From CAYRFQ01 sp964423615 (GTDB taxonomy: Bacteria; Planctomycetota; Planctomycetia; Gemmatales; Gemmataceae): a DNA stretch of 64,000 bases. The position numbers were made by a program, and so were the translations under genes. This document shows, one piece after another, positions 52,446-61,314 of this stretch (the stretch's first letter is position 1; every line of letters begins with the position of its first letter). The notes under the pieces were generated by a model that did no database searches, was not told where the DNA came from, and saw only the letters and a program-made list of their open reading frames with translations. The DNA lies in contig CAYRFQ010000009.1 of assembly GCA_964423615.1 (NCBI GenBank), forward strand, positions 62,001-126,000. The letters are read 5' to 3'.

Positions 52446-52854
52446 AGCTTTGTTGGGGTGCTTTTGGGTAGAAGTTTAGGAAGCTGCGGGATCGATTTTT
52501 TTCACTGTGTGGAGACCTGCGCGGATAATGAAACGGTCGCCCGAGGCCTTTGTGACCAGGCTGCGATGAGGTTGGCCGTGTTCGTCGTAGGTACTCTTCT
52601 GCAGCTCAAAACAAGTACACTCGAGCCGCGTGGAAATACGATTGTTTAGAAAATTCAAATCACGAAGTCCCGAAGAGCGGTCCGTCCCATCTCAGTATTG
52701 TCATTTCCAAAATTTCGGCTAAAAAATTCTCTTGGGATTTGGATTGTCGACGAGTGATCTTTCGCACGAGTTGACAATTGTTTGTCCCCCAAATCCAGAC
52801 AATTCTCACGAGCGTAGCCGAATGTTGAGGCGATAACCGTAAAGAGTGACTCGC
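52446..52854. other. 409-base region between rtcB and the membrane-protein gene
   Basis: Apart from the doubtful 60-residue frame on the minus strand (52476-52658), nothing is recognised. The part from 52660 to 52830 is relatively AT-rich and is likely to hold the promoter of the membrane-protein gene. Confidence 0.4.
52476..52658 (-). CDS. Small hypothetical protein
   Basis: A 60-residue frame from a TTG start on the minus strand, just after the end of rtcB. Its composition is protein-like (TCFELQKSTYDEHGQPHRSL, then ASGDRFIIRAGLHTVKKID), with alternating hydrophobic and charged residues as in a small beta barrel. No good ribosome-binding site precedes the start and no family is recognised. 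It may be a real conserved planctomycete small protein or a chance frame. Confidence 0.35.
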   Translation of the reverse strand: MNFLNNRISTRLECTCFELQKSTYDEHGQPHRSLVTKASGDRFIIRAGLHTVKKIDPAAS

Positions 52855-54270
52855 ATGATATTGCCCGCGTCCATCTTCCTGGATTTCAATCTCCCCAACG
52901 CAACCACGTGGTTTTATTTCTCGTTTTTGGTGGCGATGGCGCTATTCTTCAAGTTTTCCAGACCCTTCACAATTCGTAACCTCGACATTCTGACTATTTT
53001 TCTTTTCGTGCCGGGGTTGTTGTTGATCATGGAGGGCAAGAACGAAAGCGTTCAGCCACTGCCGTCGGAAGAAATCGCGAAACAAGCATCACTCGTGGTC
53101 TCTGCGGCACCGGACCCGATGGGGACGCCGGTTACGAACGTCACGAGAGTAAGCACGGTTCGTAATCCTCCCTCGAACTACGCGGGCGTGAAAATATGGG
53201 CGGGTTATCTGTGGCTCCTGTGTTGTGCGTCTTACTTTATTTTTCGGTGTCTGTTGGATTTGATATTGGTCCGCCGGCCAGCGATTTCGGCGAACTTGGA
53301 TTTTGGTGGTTTGGTTTGGCTTAGCGCGACTTTGTTTCTTTGTTTGGGTGCGGTAGCCTTTGTTCACGATAACAACATTACCGGCAAACGAAACACCGTG
53401 CTGACCAAGGCGGAGCAGAAAGAAAGCCCTGTGGCTGCGGAGGCTGGCCATTCGAGCGTGCCGTTGGTCGTGGTGCAAAATCAAGTGCGGGCTTCTTGGG
53501 TACTAGTGCGAGTCGCTGCGGTGCTTTGTCACTTGTCGGTTGTTCTGGGGTTGATCTTCGTGGGTTGGCGACATTTCCAGGATAGCTCTTCGGGAATGGC
53601 AGCGGCCACGATGTACCTGCTGTTGCCCTATACGGGATATTTCGTGGGGCAACTGCACCATGTGTTTCCGATGGCGTTGTTGATATGGGCTATCGTGTTT
53701 TATCGGAACTCGATTACGGCGGGAATACTACTCGGACTCGCGGCGGGAACGATGTTTTTTCCGGCATTGCTCATTCCGATTTGGCTCAGCTTCTATCGAC
53801 GAGGGGGTGCGTGGACGTTTGTGCTGTCTTGTTTCTCGGCGATGGCGGTGTGTCTTACGACAATCTCGTTGTTGTTGTGGTTGAACAATGATTTCGCCAA
53901 AACGGTTGCGGAGACGCTAGAATTGCCGGACTGGCAGCCTTGGGCTTGGTCGATGCCGAGGTATGAAAGTTTTTGGAGCGGTTTCCACTGGGCCTACCGA
54001 ATGCCGGTTTTCATTTTGTACATGGCCTTCGTAATCATCACGGCGTTCTGGCCGCATCCCAAGAATTTGGCCCACGTCATCTCACTATCGGCGGGCGTTC
54101 TTATTGGATTACAACTCTGGTACGGAGACATGGGCGGGGTGTATGTGCTGTGGTATTTGCCTCTGCTGTTGTTGATGGTTTTCCGGCCAAACCTATCGCA
54201 TCGTATGCCCGTCGCCCAACCCGACGACCATCCGAAATTTCAACACATGATTACCAAAGCTGTGGCGTAA
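52855..54270 (+). CDS. Polytopic membrane protein of unknown function
   Basis: About 471 residues with roughly nine to ten hydrophobic helices (for example TTWFYFSFLVAMALFFKF, LDILTIFLFVPGLLLIM, YLWLLCCASYFIFRCLLDLIL, GLVWLSATLFLCLGAVAF, VLCHLSVVLGLIFVGW, MALLIWAIVFY, VLSCFSAMAVCLTTISLLLW, YVLWYLPLLLLMVF). A polar loop of about 60 residues sits between the second and third helices. The layout resembles integral-membrane glycosyltransferase-like or DUF2029-like proteins, but no catalytic motif is visible. The start is ATG 52855 or the GTG three codons earlier (52846). No clear partner genes. Confidence 0.7.
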   Translation: MILPASIFLDFNLPNATTWFYFSFLVAMALFFKFSRPFTIRNLDILTIFLFVPGLLLIMEGKNESVQPLPSEEIAKQASLVVSAAPDPMGTPVTNVTRVSTVRNPPSNYAGVKIWAGYLWLLCCASYFIFRCLLDLILVRRPAISANLDFGGLVWLSATLFLCLGAVAFVHDNNITGKRNTVLTKAEQKESPVAAEAGHSSVPLVVVQNQVRASWVLVRVAAVLCHLSVVLGLIFVGWRHFQDSSSGMAAATMYLLLPYTGYFVGQLHHVFPMALLIWAIVFYRNSITAGILLGLAAGTMFFPALLIPIWLSFYRRGGAWTFVLSCFSAMAVCLTTISLLLWLNNDFAKTVAETLELPDWQPWAWSMPRYESFWSGFHWAYRMPVFILYMAFVIITAFWPHPKNLAHVISLSAGVLIGLQLWYGDMGGVYVLWYLPLLLLMVFRPNLSHRMPVAQPDDHPKFQHMITKAVA

Positions 54271-54496
54271 GAACAGTGCGTGCCGTGGTCAACGAACGCG
54301 GGCTTTGGTGACTTGGATGTCGGAATTTTGGTCGCCAATCAGTTAGTCTTTGCGGACGTAGAGGGTCGTCGGTAGAATTGACCCGATGTAGTATGCTACT
54401 GCGCAAACGAATTTTCTTCCGTGAATTCCTCGCCAAAACGACGGAGAAAACGGAATCCCTCCGAGGCCTCAGAAGGCCGAAATCAGGATCTTGCTT

Positions 54497-55501
54497 ATGC
54501 GACCAGCCGCGACCATTCTGATCACGAGCTTGCTTGTATTGGTGCAACCAACCAATGTGTGGGCTGAGGCGAAAATCGACAAGAAGACTCAAAAGGCGGT
54601 CGACAAAGCTTTGAAGTGGTTGTCCGAACGCCAGAATGATCAGGACGGTTCGTGGAGTGATCCTCGCTATCCTCACAACACGGCTATCACGTCTTTCGCC
54701 CTTATGGCGTTCATGTCTCAGGGACACTTGCCGGGTCAGGGCTTTTATGGTCCGGAGGTCGCCAAGGGAGCGCGGTTTCTGATGGCAGCCCAGCGAAAAT
54801 CGGATGGATATCTAGTTGGGGCTCGGGGCGGGAACATGTATTGCCACGGCATGGCGACGTTGGCACTGGCCGAACTGTGGGGAAGCACTGGGGATAAACA
54901 AGTCAAGCCCGTCGTGCAAAAGGCGGTGGATCTGATCGTTCGATCTCAGTATCGAGATGGTGGTTGGCGGTACGAACCGCGCCCGAGTGGGTCGGACATT
55001 TCTGTCACGATCATGCAAGTCATGGCTCTCCGTGCTGCCAGGAACGGTGGGCTTCATGTTCCGGACAAGACTTTAACGAAGGCTATTAACTACATCAAAA
55101 GTTGCTACGACAAACGGTCCGGTGGATTTACGTACCAGCCTCGCAATCGCGCCCCTGGTTTCGCCAGGACCGCTGCCGGGACTTGCGTCCTGTACCTGAC
55201 CGGAAAGTATGACGCCAAGGAGATCAAACGGGCGGTTGGCTACATGCAAAAGAATTATGGTCGACGCCGTAGCCATTACTGGTATGGTCTCTATTACGCG
55301 GCTCATGCGATGCACCAAGTCGGTGGCAAGGAGTGGGATGCTTGGTACCGCAAGATGACGCAAGAACTCCTGCCCAAACAGAGCAACAACGGCAGTTGGA
55401 GCCGGTTGGAAGGAACACGGGTTGGTCCGGTTTATCAGACGAGCATCGCCGTGATCATCCTTTCGGTGCCCGCGCACTATCTGCCGATCTTTCAGAGATA
55501 A
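54497..55501 (+). CDS. Secreted prenyltransferase/squalene-oxidase-repeat protein
   Basis: A 334-residue exported protein. Signal peptide (AATILITSLLVLVQPTNVWA), followed by an alpha/alpha toroid built of repeats of the terpenoid-cyclase type: ALKWLSERQNDQDGSWSD, ARFLMAAQRKSDGYLVGA, LIVRSQYRDGGWRYEP, INYIKSCYDKRSGGFTYQ and YYAAHAMHQVGGKEWDAWY. These QxxDGxW-like turns are shared with squalene-hopene cyclases, but the acidic DxDD catalytic motif is absent and the protein is exported, so it is probably not a cyclase. Such proteins are numerous in planctomycetes and may bind polysaccharide or other proteins. ATG 54497 with AGGA upstream. Confidence 0.82.
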   Translation: MRPAATILITSLLVLVQPTNVWAEAKIDKKTQKAVDKALKWLSERQNDQDGSWSDPRYPHNTAITSFALMAFMSQGHLPGQGFYGPEVAKGARFLMAAQRKSDGYLVGARGGNMYCHGMATLALAELWGSTGDKQVKPVVQKAVDLIVRSQYRDGGWRYEPRPSGSDISVTIMQVMALRAARNGGLHVPDKTLTKAINYIKSCYDKRSGGFTYQPRNRAPGFARTAAGTCVLYLTGKYDAKEIKRAVGYMQKNYGRRRSHYWYGLYYAAHAMHQVGGKEWDAWYRKMTQELLPKQSNNGSWSRLEGTRVGPVYQTSIAVIILSVPAHYLPIFQR

Positions 55502-55551
55502 GGCATCAGATATTTCGGCCAAGGCGTTTCGGTTTTTCCAACGACGGACCA

Positions 55552-56496
55552 TCACAACGGTATCTGCTTCCTTGATCGTGGTTGGCAGTGCATTCGATAA
55601 TGGGCAATGACGTCATCTACCTCAGTGAATGTCCAAGTTTGCTTGACTGGATCGAGGTACTTGATTCGGTTGGCGACATGATCGAGACGGAACGTCCAGT
55701 ACAGACTCATGAGCGGGTTGATGAACAACTCGGTTCCACGAGTTCGACGCGTCGCGTGGTAATTGCCGAAACGACCTTCCAGAGCACTCAAAATCGAACT
55801 TGAGACGATGCTGACGCGGTGCGACATGCATTCGAACACATACTCGCAAGCCTCACGATAGCGTTGGGCTTCGGGCATTTCTTGCAGCAACGAAAACGTT
55901 CCCAGATAGCCGCCGGTTTGGATGAGGTCTGCAACTCCTTCGAGATAATCGTAGTGACTGACGCCGTGAAAGGCGTCGATGCCGAAGCCAAGACAGACGA
56001 GGTACTTGTTGGCGACTTCGAGTTCATCCACGGCTGCAATGCTGACGATGTCTTCGTGCGGGGTGCCGAGGCCGGCCTCGTCGCCACGCATCAGACTGTC
56101 GGTTCCTCCATCCACAAGCACGACTGTATCGAGTTGATGTGTTTGGGCGATGTGTTGGTAACTTTGGAGTAGTGGTTTCACACCCTCACGGGCAAAACAA
56201 TAGACGGGCACTTCTTCGCCTCGTTCGCAAAACCACTGGCTGAGGTAACATTCGGGGAAGTACGAATGGGCTCCCAACGAGTCTGACGTTACGACTCGCA
56301 AGGCCTGGGTAGGTCGCTTTCCAGATGCACTACCGATGTCCGAGAATGAGAGATTGGCGAGCCATACTTCTTTCCCGGCTTGCCGTAAGGCGAAATACAG
56401 CGGCAACCCGCAAAAGACATCGTAGCCACCGCCAGCGCCCGCAACGAGAACTCGTTTAGACGATTCGAGTTCGGTCCAAATTGGAAGTTGGAGCAT
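55552..56496 (-). CDS. DUF1152 family protein
   Basis: A 314-residue cytoplasmic protein. The N-terminal half has a nucleotide-binding-like glycine loop (RVLVAGAGGGYDVFCGLPLYFAL) followed by alternating strands and helices (TVVLVDGGTDSLMRGDEAGLGTP region, then KYLVCLGFGIDAFHGVSHYDYLE). This matches DUF1152, a family found in bacteria, archaea and eukaryotes without an assigned reaction. ATG 56496 has TTGAGGAC upstream. The gene is convergent with the toroid protein, 50 bases apart. Function not known. Confidence 0.82.
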   Translation of the reverse strand: MLQLPIWTELESSKRVLVAGAGGGYDVFCGLPLYFALRQAGKEVWLANLSFSDIGSASGKRPTQALRVVTSDSLGAHSYFPECYLSQWFCERGEEVPVYCFAREGVKPLLQSYQHIAQTHQLDTVVLVDGGTDSLMRGDEAGLGTPHEDIVSIAAVDELEVANKYLVCLGFGIDAFHGVSHYDYLEGVADLIQTGGYLGTFSLLQEMPEAQRYREACEYVFECMSHRVSIVSSSILSALEGRFGNYHATRRTRGTELFINPLMSLYWTFRLDHVANRIKYLDPVKQTWTFTEVDDVIAHYRMHCQPRSRKQIPL

Positions 56497-56727
56497 CTTA
56501 TCGTCCTCAACTCGGGTCGGTTGTCGAAAAGGGAATCCCTTTCGATGACACTTTTTGTGATGGGGAAGTTCGGGTTCGGGGAGTACCTGGCTATTCTGAA
56601 CGGGCTACGGTGACGTTGGCCTTTGGAAAAAAAAGAAACGACACAAACAAGCGTATAGTTGGTTTGAGCGGCTTATGCCACGACGGACCAACGAACGTTT
56701 TCTTGGTGCGGTTTACGGTCGTGTTGG

Positions 56728-58764
56728 TTATCTCGATTGAGCGAATTCCGGCGGCTCCAGGAGCTGGGTTTGGGCTTGGCCGAGAGGTACTGGTAGACGC
56801 CGAACTCGGCTGTCGAGTTCATGGAGATGGAGGTAGAGAATTCGTCGGACCTCCAGCATCGTTCGAGGATGTTGGTGTAAAACGATGTGGTGGCCAGGGA
56901 CCAACAATTCTGATTCGCTGCCATCGACATGGGCGCTCGAATAGTGGACGACTCCGTCGTCACTGGTCTTTCCGGTTCCGTTGTAGACGCCGATAACGGA
57001 ATGATACTTGACGCCTTGGGGTGGCGGTCGCTCGGCGAGAACGTGTAAGGCGGGCGATTTGGGACTTAACAAGTCGATACTCGTCGGGATGCGACCGTTG
57101 TACCAGAGGCCTCCGTTGACCTTCCAAAAACCGGGGTTGCGAGACGTAAGGTCGTCGGTGACTTTCATGAGTTTCTTTGGCAGGCGGATGAGGCTGTTGA
57201 CGGTCCGGCCAAGAAGCGAAGGACTCAAGTTCGAACCTCGGTGAGGTGTGCCCAAAAAGACGACGCGCTTGATACACCGTTGTTGCTCAAAAAAGAACAA
57301 TCGATGGAGTCTCTTTTTGACGTCCGGAGTGGCTTTGACTCGTTCGAACGGTTGTTCCGACGCAAGATGCCAAAAATCGTATTCGCTATCCTGTGTCGTG
57401 AGCTTTCCGATCAGTCCCCCCATGCTGTGGCCGACGTAGATCATCTGGTCGAACGCGGGGTCGTTGCGGTGTGGATCGACTTCGGCACGGAGTCGCGAGA
57501 GGGCCTGACGCAATTCTGCTGCCGAGGACAAATACGGATGACTCGAGGGGTAAAGATAGAACAGAAATTGATATTTCTCGTTCAAGACGGGATCGGCCCG
57601 GAGTTCATTGAACAACGGCGCCCAGGTCAACGGTGAAGAGAATAACCCATGGACCATGAGGACGGGGATCTTGCCCTTTTGGTAGGGCTCGAACATGTAA
57701 ATTCCGCGTCGTCCCTCCAAATCGTCGTCGGTCAGGAGCCCCGAGTACTCGACGCCATGCAGATCGGTGCGACTCAAGAAATAGGCGAGGGGGGTCGTGA
57801 GGTCGCGTTCGAGTGGAACTATGCGGTTGTTGACTTTGATCTTTTGGACTCGTAGGGGGTTGTAAAGTTCGAGACTTCCCGACTTCCGCGCGCCGAGGTC
57901 GGCGAGGGTTCCCTCGAATCGGAAAAACGCGGTCACAGGGAAGCTGACTTCCTTTGGGTAGAACGTGTGTCCGGGTGCTGTGTTGGGAACGTTGGCGCGG
58001 GTGCCGATCAAAGGAACGCCGAGACCGTAGGTCTTGTAATGGTTGGTGAGGCCAACGACCTGGAAGTCCGAAGCGAACAACAGCACGCCGAATTCTTGTG
58101 GACGCCAGGGAAATCCGTGATGGGTGACGGATAGACAAAATTTTGAACCGTCGGCGTTGGCCAAGTGGAGTAGTTGTCTCGAGTCGAGTCGTCCAACTTT
58201 TTGAGCTGCGCGTATGCACTTTTCCAGACCGTTGTTGTAGAGATCACACGCCAGTCGAAATCTCGGATCGAAGGCTTCTTCGGGTGTGTGTTGGACGGGA
58301 GGTACACTGACGGTTTGGATGGGCCGGCCATGTTTGGCATATCCACATAGTGGATCAGGCTGGGGGCAGTTGTTTCCAAAGAGAAAATGGTACGAATACC
58401 CAGCGCAAAGGTAATAGTAGGCGAGGGCCTCGGAGCTGTTGCGTCGTTCGAGCTGTTGGCCGAATAGGTAGCACATGTCGGCCAGGGCGAATATCCAGTC
58501 GGGGTCGGGTTGTTCGACAGCGAGTTGGTGTAGCTTGGCGTAGGCTTCTGTCGGGTTTCGGTCGTAGACTGTTTCGAGGTCCAACCTCCGAAGCGTTTGC
58601 TTGGTCCTTGGAGAAATGTCATCGCCCTGGCCAACGGTAGCTCGCCAGGCGGACAATAACGGATATTGATTGGTCTTGCGGACCCCGAGACTCGTCCCGC
58701 ACCCTGCGAGGGCGAATGCGAAGAGCACCAGACAACGTAGAGAGAGTTGTGGCGATCGGTTCAA
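56728..58764 (-). CDS. Alpha/beta-hydrolase (lipase-like) lipoprotein
   Basis: A 678-residue envelope protein. It starts with a lipoprotein signal (CLVLFAFALAGC, lipobox LAGC), so it is probably membrane-anchored. A helical N-terminal region of about 120 residues contains TPR-like spacing. The C-terminal half is an alpha/beta hydrolase: PVLMVHGLFSSPLTWAPLF (oxyanion region), IYVGHSMGGLIGKL (nucleophile Ser), RVVFLGTPHRGSN, with a plausible Asp in TSDDGVVHYSSAHV and a His in PGHHIVLHQHPRTM. Typical of esterases/lipases of the PGAP1/LipB-like group. The start is TTG 58764, with GAGGG upstream; the signal sequence supports it. Substrate unknown. Confidence 0.82.
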   Translation of the reverse strand: MNRSPQLSLRCLVLFAFALAGCGTSLGVRKTNQYPLLSAWRATVGQGDDISPRTKQTLRRLDLETVYDRNPTEAYAKLHQLAVEQPDPDWIFALADMCYLFGQQLERRNSSEALAYYYLCAGYSYHFLFGNNCPQPDPLCGYAKHGRPIQTVSVPPVQHTPEEAFDPRFRLACDLYNNGLEKCIRAAQKVGRLDSRQLLHLANADGSKFCLSVTHHGFPWRPQEFGVLLFASDFQVVGLTNHYKTYGLGVPLIGTRANVPNTAPGHTFYPKEVSFPVTAFFRFEGTLADLGARKSGSLELYNPLRVQKIKVNNRIVPLERDLTTPLAYFLSRTDLHGVEYSGLLTDDDLEGRRGIYMFEPYQKGKIPVLMVHGLFSSPLTWAPLFNELRADPVLNEKYQFLFYLYPSSHPYLSSAAELRQALSRLRAEVDPHRNDPAFDQMIYVGHSMGGLIGKLTTQDSEYDFWHLASEQPFERVKATPDVKKRLHRLFFFEQQRCIKRVVFLGTPHRGSNLSPSLLGRTVNSLIRLPKKLMKVTDDLTSRNPGFWKVNGGLWYNGRIPTSIDLLSPKSPALHVLAERPPPQGVKYHSVIGVYNGTGKTSDDGVVHYSSAHVDGSESELLVPGHHIVLHQHPRTMLEVRRILYLHLHELDSRVRRLPVPLGQAQTQLLEPPEFAQSR

Positions 58765-59101
58765 AAGCTCATCCCTCTCTTGGTGACGGATTCACCAGAT
58801 ATCGGCATCACACGACGCGGAGAATAGCAAAAGGTCCGAACGGGTCAAGGTACGAAAGGAACTCGACCGGGTAGGGCTCTGGATTTGGGAGTTGTTTTTG
58901 GTCGGATGAAGTGGTGGCCACGGCCGGGCGTGACGGTTCTTTGCAAGCGAAAACAGGAGGACGGGACGACGGAGTGAGGCTGGTACTTTCTCCAAAATCC
59001 TGTGGGGTAACTGGTGTCCTTGCCGACCGCTCTCGTTGGAGCTAACATACTCCACCGTTGTGAACCATCTTGTTCTCCATACCAAACCGAGGAATTCCAC
59101 T
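58765..59101. other. 337-base divergent region, lipoprotein gene / DUF1080 gene
   Basis: No gene or strong symmetry recognised. It separates the divergent lipase-like lipoprotein and DUF1080 genes and must contain both promoters. The DUF1080 frame is open a further 22 codons upstream of the chosen start, without coding character. Confidence 0.45.
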
Positions 59102-59737
59102 GTGAAACACCTAATGGTAGGAAGTGCGTTGTTGTCGGCCCTGGTGCTCAACACATTCGAAACGACAGCCCATGCCCAGGACAAAACGAAAGAAAAATGG
59201 GTCCAGCTTTTCAACGGCAAGAATTTGGATGGTTGGAAAACCCATCCGAAATCTCCCGGCGATTGGAAAGTCGAAGACGGCGTCATCGTCGGAAGGTGCG
59301 AGATCCGAAAGCCCAGCCACCTTTATAGCGAACGCGGTGACTATAAGAATTTTCGATACCGAATCGAAGCGAAGATCAGCGACAAGGGAAACAGCGGTCA
59401 ATACTTCCGGGCCAAATTTAGTCCTGGGTATCCACCTGGATATGAAGCTCAAATCAACAGCAATTTCCCGCCTGACCCTCAACGAACCGGTAGTCTTTAC
59501 AACTTCGTGAAAATCCGCCGACGACTTGTCAAGCCGAACACGTGGTTCACACAAGAAGTGATCGCCAAAGGAAATCACATCATTGTAAAGGTCAACGACA
59601 AGGAATTGTATTATTTTGTCGATCCCAAGAACACGCACGAAGTCGGTCATTTTGCCATTCAAGGTCATCCGCCTGCCCGAGGTACCAAGGCTTCGGTGAT
59701 TTACATCAAGAAGGTCGAAGTGATGGAGTTGCCGTAA
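59102..59737 (+). CDS. Secreted DUF1080 (3-keto-disaccharide hydrolase-type) protein
   Basis: A 211-residue exported concanavalin-like jelly roll. Signal peptide (LMVGSALLSALVLNTFETTAHA), then the DUF1080 opening EKWVQLFNGKNLDGWKTH and GDWKVEDGVIVGRCE, FRYRIEAKISDKGNSGQYFRA and GYEAQINSN, ending with HFAIQGH and a final strand. Proteins of this family include 3-keto-glycoside hydrolases and are hugely expanded in planctomycetes. Start GTG 59102 has GAGGAA seven bases upstream; ATG 59114 is an alternative. Stand-alone gene; the exact substrate cannot be read. Confidence 0.88.
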   Translation: MKHLMVGSALLSALVLNTFETTAHAQDKTKEKWVQLFNGKNLDGWKTHPKSPGDWKVEDGVIVGRCEIRKPSHLYSERGDYKNFRYRIEAKISDKGNSGQYFRAKFSPGYPPGYEAQINSNFPPDPQRTGSLYNFVKIRRRLVKPNTWFTQEVIAKGNHIIVKVNDKELYYFVDPKNTHEVGHFAIQGHPPARGTKASVIYIKKVEVMELP

Positions 59738-60123
59738 CTTTAGCAAGTTAGCATGATGGGAGTTCGTGGGGATTTGTGGAATGTGGTTCCACCTGACTCT
59801 TGGAACCGCCGTCCAAAATTCAGAACCAAATGGCTGATCCTTTCGAATAACAAGGGATGATGTTTGAGCAAGCCAAACGGAGTCCCGATCATCAGCGCAG
59901 TTCATTCGGGTGTTCGTCTCAGTTAGCTGCGCTGATGGGATCGATTCTCGTTGACGTTCGATGACTGGACTTGCGATGTTCTTGACTTCTCGACATCTTT
60001 CAATGGGACGGCCAGATTACACAATAGCTCGCGTCGTCAGGATGGCGTGAAAGAGTCTGGATGACTCTCGAATCCATCCTCTCAAGCCCAAACAGAACTT
60101 CTTCTGGTAAGGAACACTAGACC
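59738..60123. other. 386-base intergenic region before the ArsM-like gene
   Basis: No gene recognised on either strand. Besides the hairpin at 59886-59943 nothing structured stands out; the promoter of the methyltransferase gene is expected in its right half. Confidence 0.45.
59886..59943. repeat. Long imperfect hairpin between DUF1080 and ArsM-like genes
   Basis: CGATC-ATCAGCGCAG (59886-59900) pairs with CTGCGCTGAT-GG-GATCG (59927-59943): 15 pairs with a two-base bulge and a 26-base loop. It lies 150 bases after the DUF1080 stop and 180 before the methyltransferase start. No T run on either side. Confidence 0.5.
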
Positions 60124-61314
60124 ATGATCTCGGAAAATACGAATTCGAAATCAACATCGTTGAATCAAGAACTGGCGGTAGTGGAACGCTATACGACAGG
60201 GGCCCAGGAAGTCCAAGCCGCTTTGTGTTGTCCTGTCGACTACGAGACGAAGTATTTGGAGATTTTGCCGGAAGAAATTCTTATGAAGGATTACGGGTGC
60301 GGGGACCCTTCCGCGTATGTCCGACCTGAGGATGTAGTCGTTGATCTTGGTTCGGGCGGGGGTAAAGTTTGCTACATCACGTCTCAAATCGTTGGGCCAA
60401 AAGGAAAAGTCATCGGGGTCGATTGTAACCCCGAAATGCTGGCGTTGGCCCGAAAATACCAATCTGAGATGGCCGAGAAAATTGGCTACGGCAACGTCGA
60501 GTTTCGGGCGGGTATGATCCAAGACCTTCAGCTTGACCTGGACTTGCTCGCGGAGAAGCTGAAGGCGCATCCGATTGGCAACGCGAAGGATTGGCTGCAG
60601 ATGCGGCTCGTCGAGCAACAACTGCGACAAGAGCAACCGATGATTGCGAACGACAGCGTCGATTGTGTCATTTCCAATTGTGTGCTGAACCTTGTGCGTC
60701 CTGAAGACCGAAAGATGCTCTTTTCTGAGGTGTTTCGGGTTCTGAAGCGAGGGGGACGTGCGTGCATAAGCGATGTTGTTTGCGACGAGCTGGTTCCTGA
60801 GGAGATGCAAAACGATCCCAAGTTGTGGTCAGGTTGTATCTCGGGAGCCTTCCGCGAAGATTTGTTTCTGAAAGCTTTTGAGGAGGCGGGGTTCCACGGC
60901 ATCCATATTGCGAAGCGAGACCCGGACCCCTGGCAGGTCGTCGAAGGGATTGAATTTCGCGCCGTCACTGTTGTCGCTTACAAAGGCAAGCAAGGTCCTT
61001 GTCTGGAGCGAAATCAAGCTGTTGTATACCGAGGTCCGTTCAATCAGGTCACGGACGATGACGGACATGTCTATCGGCGAGGGGAACGAATGGCCGTGTG
61101 TGATAAGACTTTTCGGTTGCTCCAGCAAGAGCCTTACGCGGGGATGTTTGAGGCTATTTCTCCACGAGTGGACATCCCGTTGGAGGAAGCCGAGGACTAC
61201 GATTCATGTCGGATTGCCATTCGTAGCCCCCAAGAAACCAAAGGCGAAACGTACAAAGAAAGTTCGAAACCGGCTAGCGATTGTTGTGGCCCGGACGAAT
61301 CGTCGTGTTGCTGA
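60124..61314 (+). CDS. arsM: ArsM-like SAM-dependent methyltransferase
   Basis: A 396-residue class I methyltransferase resembling arsenite methyltransferases. The SAM-binding region has VVDLGSGGGKVCY (about 72-84) and IGVDCNPEMLALAR. Cysteines sit where ArsM needs As(III) ligands: Cys35/36 in AALCCPVDY, Cys186 in VISNCVLNL and Cys238 in LWSGCISGAF. An insert of about 40 residues follows the SAM region. An extra C-terminal domain of about 110 residues ends in a Cys cluster (DCCGPDESSCC), another potential thiol-metal site. AAGGAA precedes the ATG. Arsenic or a related metalloid is the likely substrate; no arsR, arsB or arsC neighbour is present, so this rests on the cysteine pattern alone. 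Confidence 0.78.
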   Translation: MISENTNSKSTSLNQELAVVERYTTGAQEVQAALCCPVDYETKYLEILPEEILMKDYGCGDPSAYVRPEDVVVDLGSGGGKVCYITSQIVGPKGKVIGVDCNPEMLALARKYQSEMAEKIGYGNVEFRAGMIQDLQLDLDLLAEKLKAHPIGNAKDWLQMRLVEQQLRQEQPMIANDSVDCVISNCVLNLVRPEDRKMLFSEVFRVLKRGGRACISDVVCDELVPEEMQNDPKLWSGCISGAFREDLFLKAFEEAGFHGIHIAKRDPDPWQVVEGIEFRAVTVVAYKGKQGPCLERNQAVVYRGPFNQVTDDDGHVYRRGERMAVCDKTFRLLQQEPYAGMFEAISPRVDIPLEEAEDYDSCRIAIRSPQETKGETYKESSKPASDCCGPDESSCC

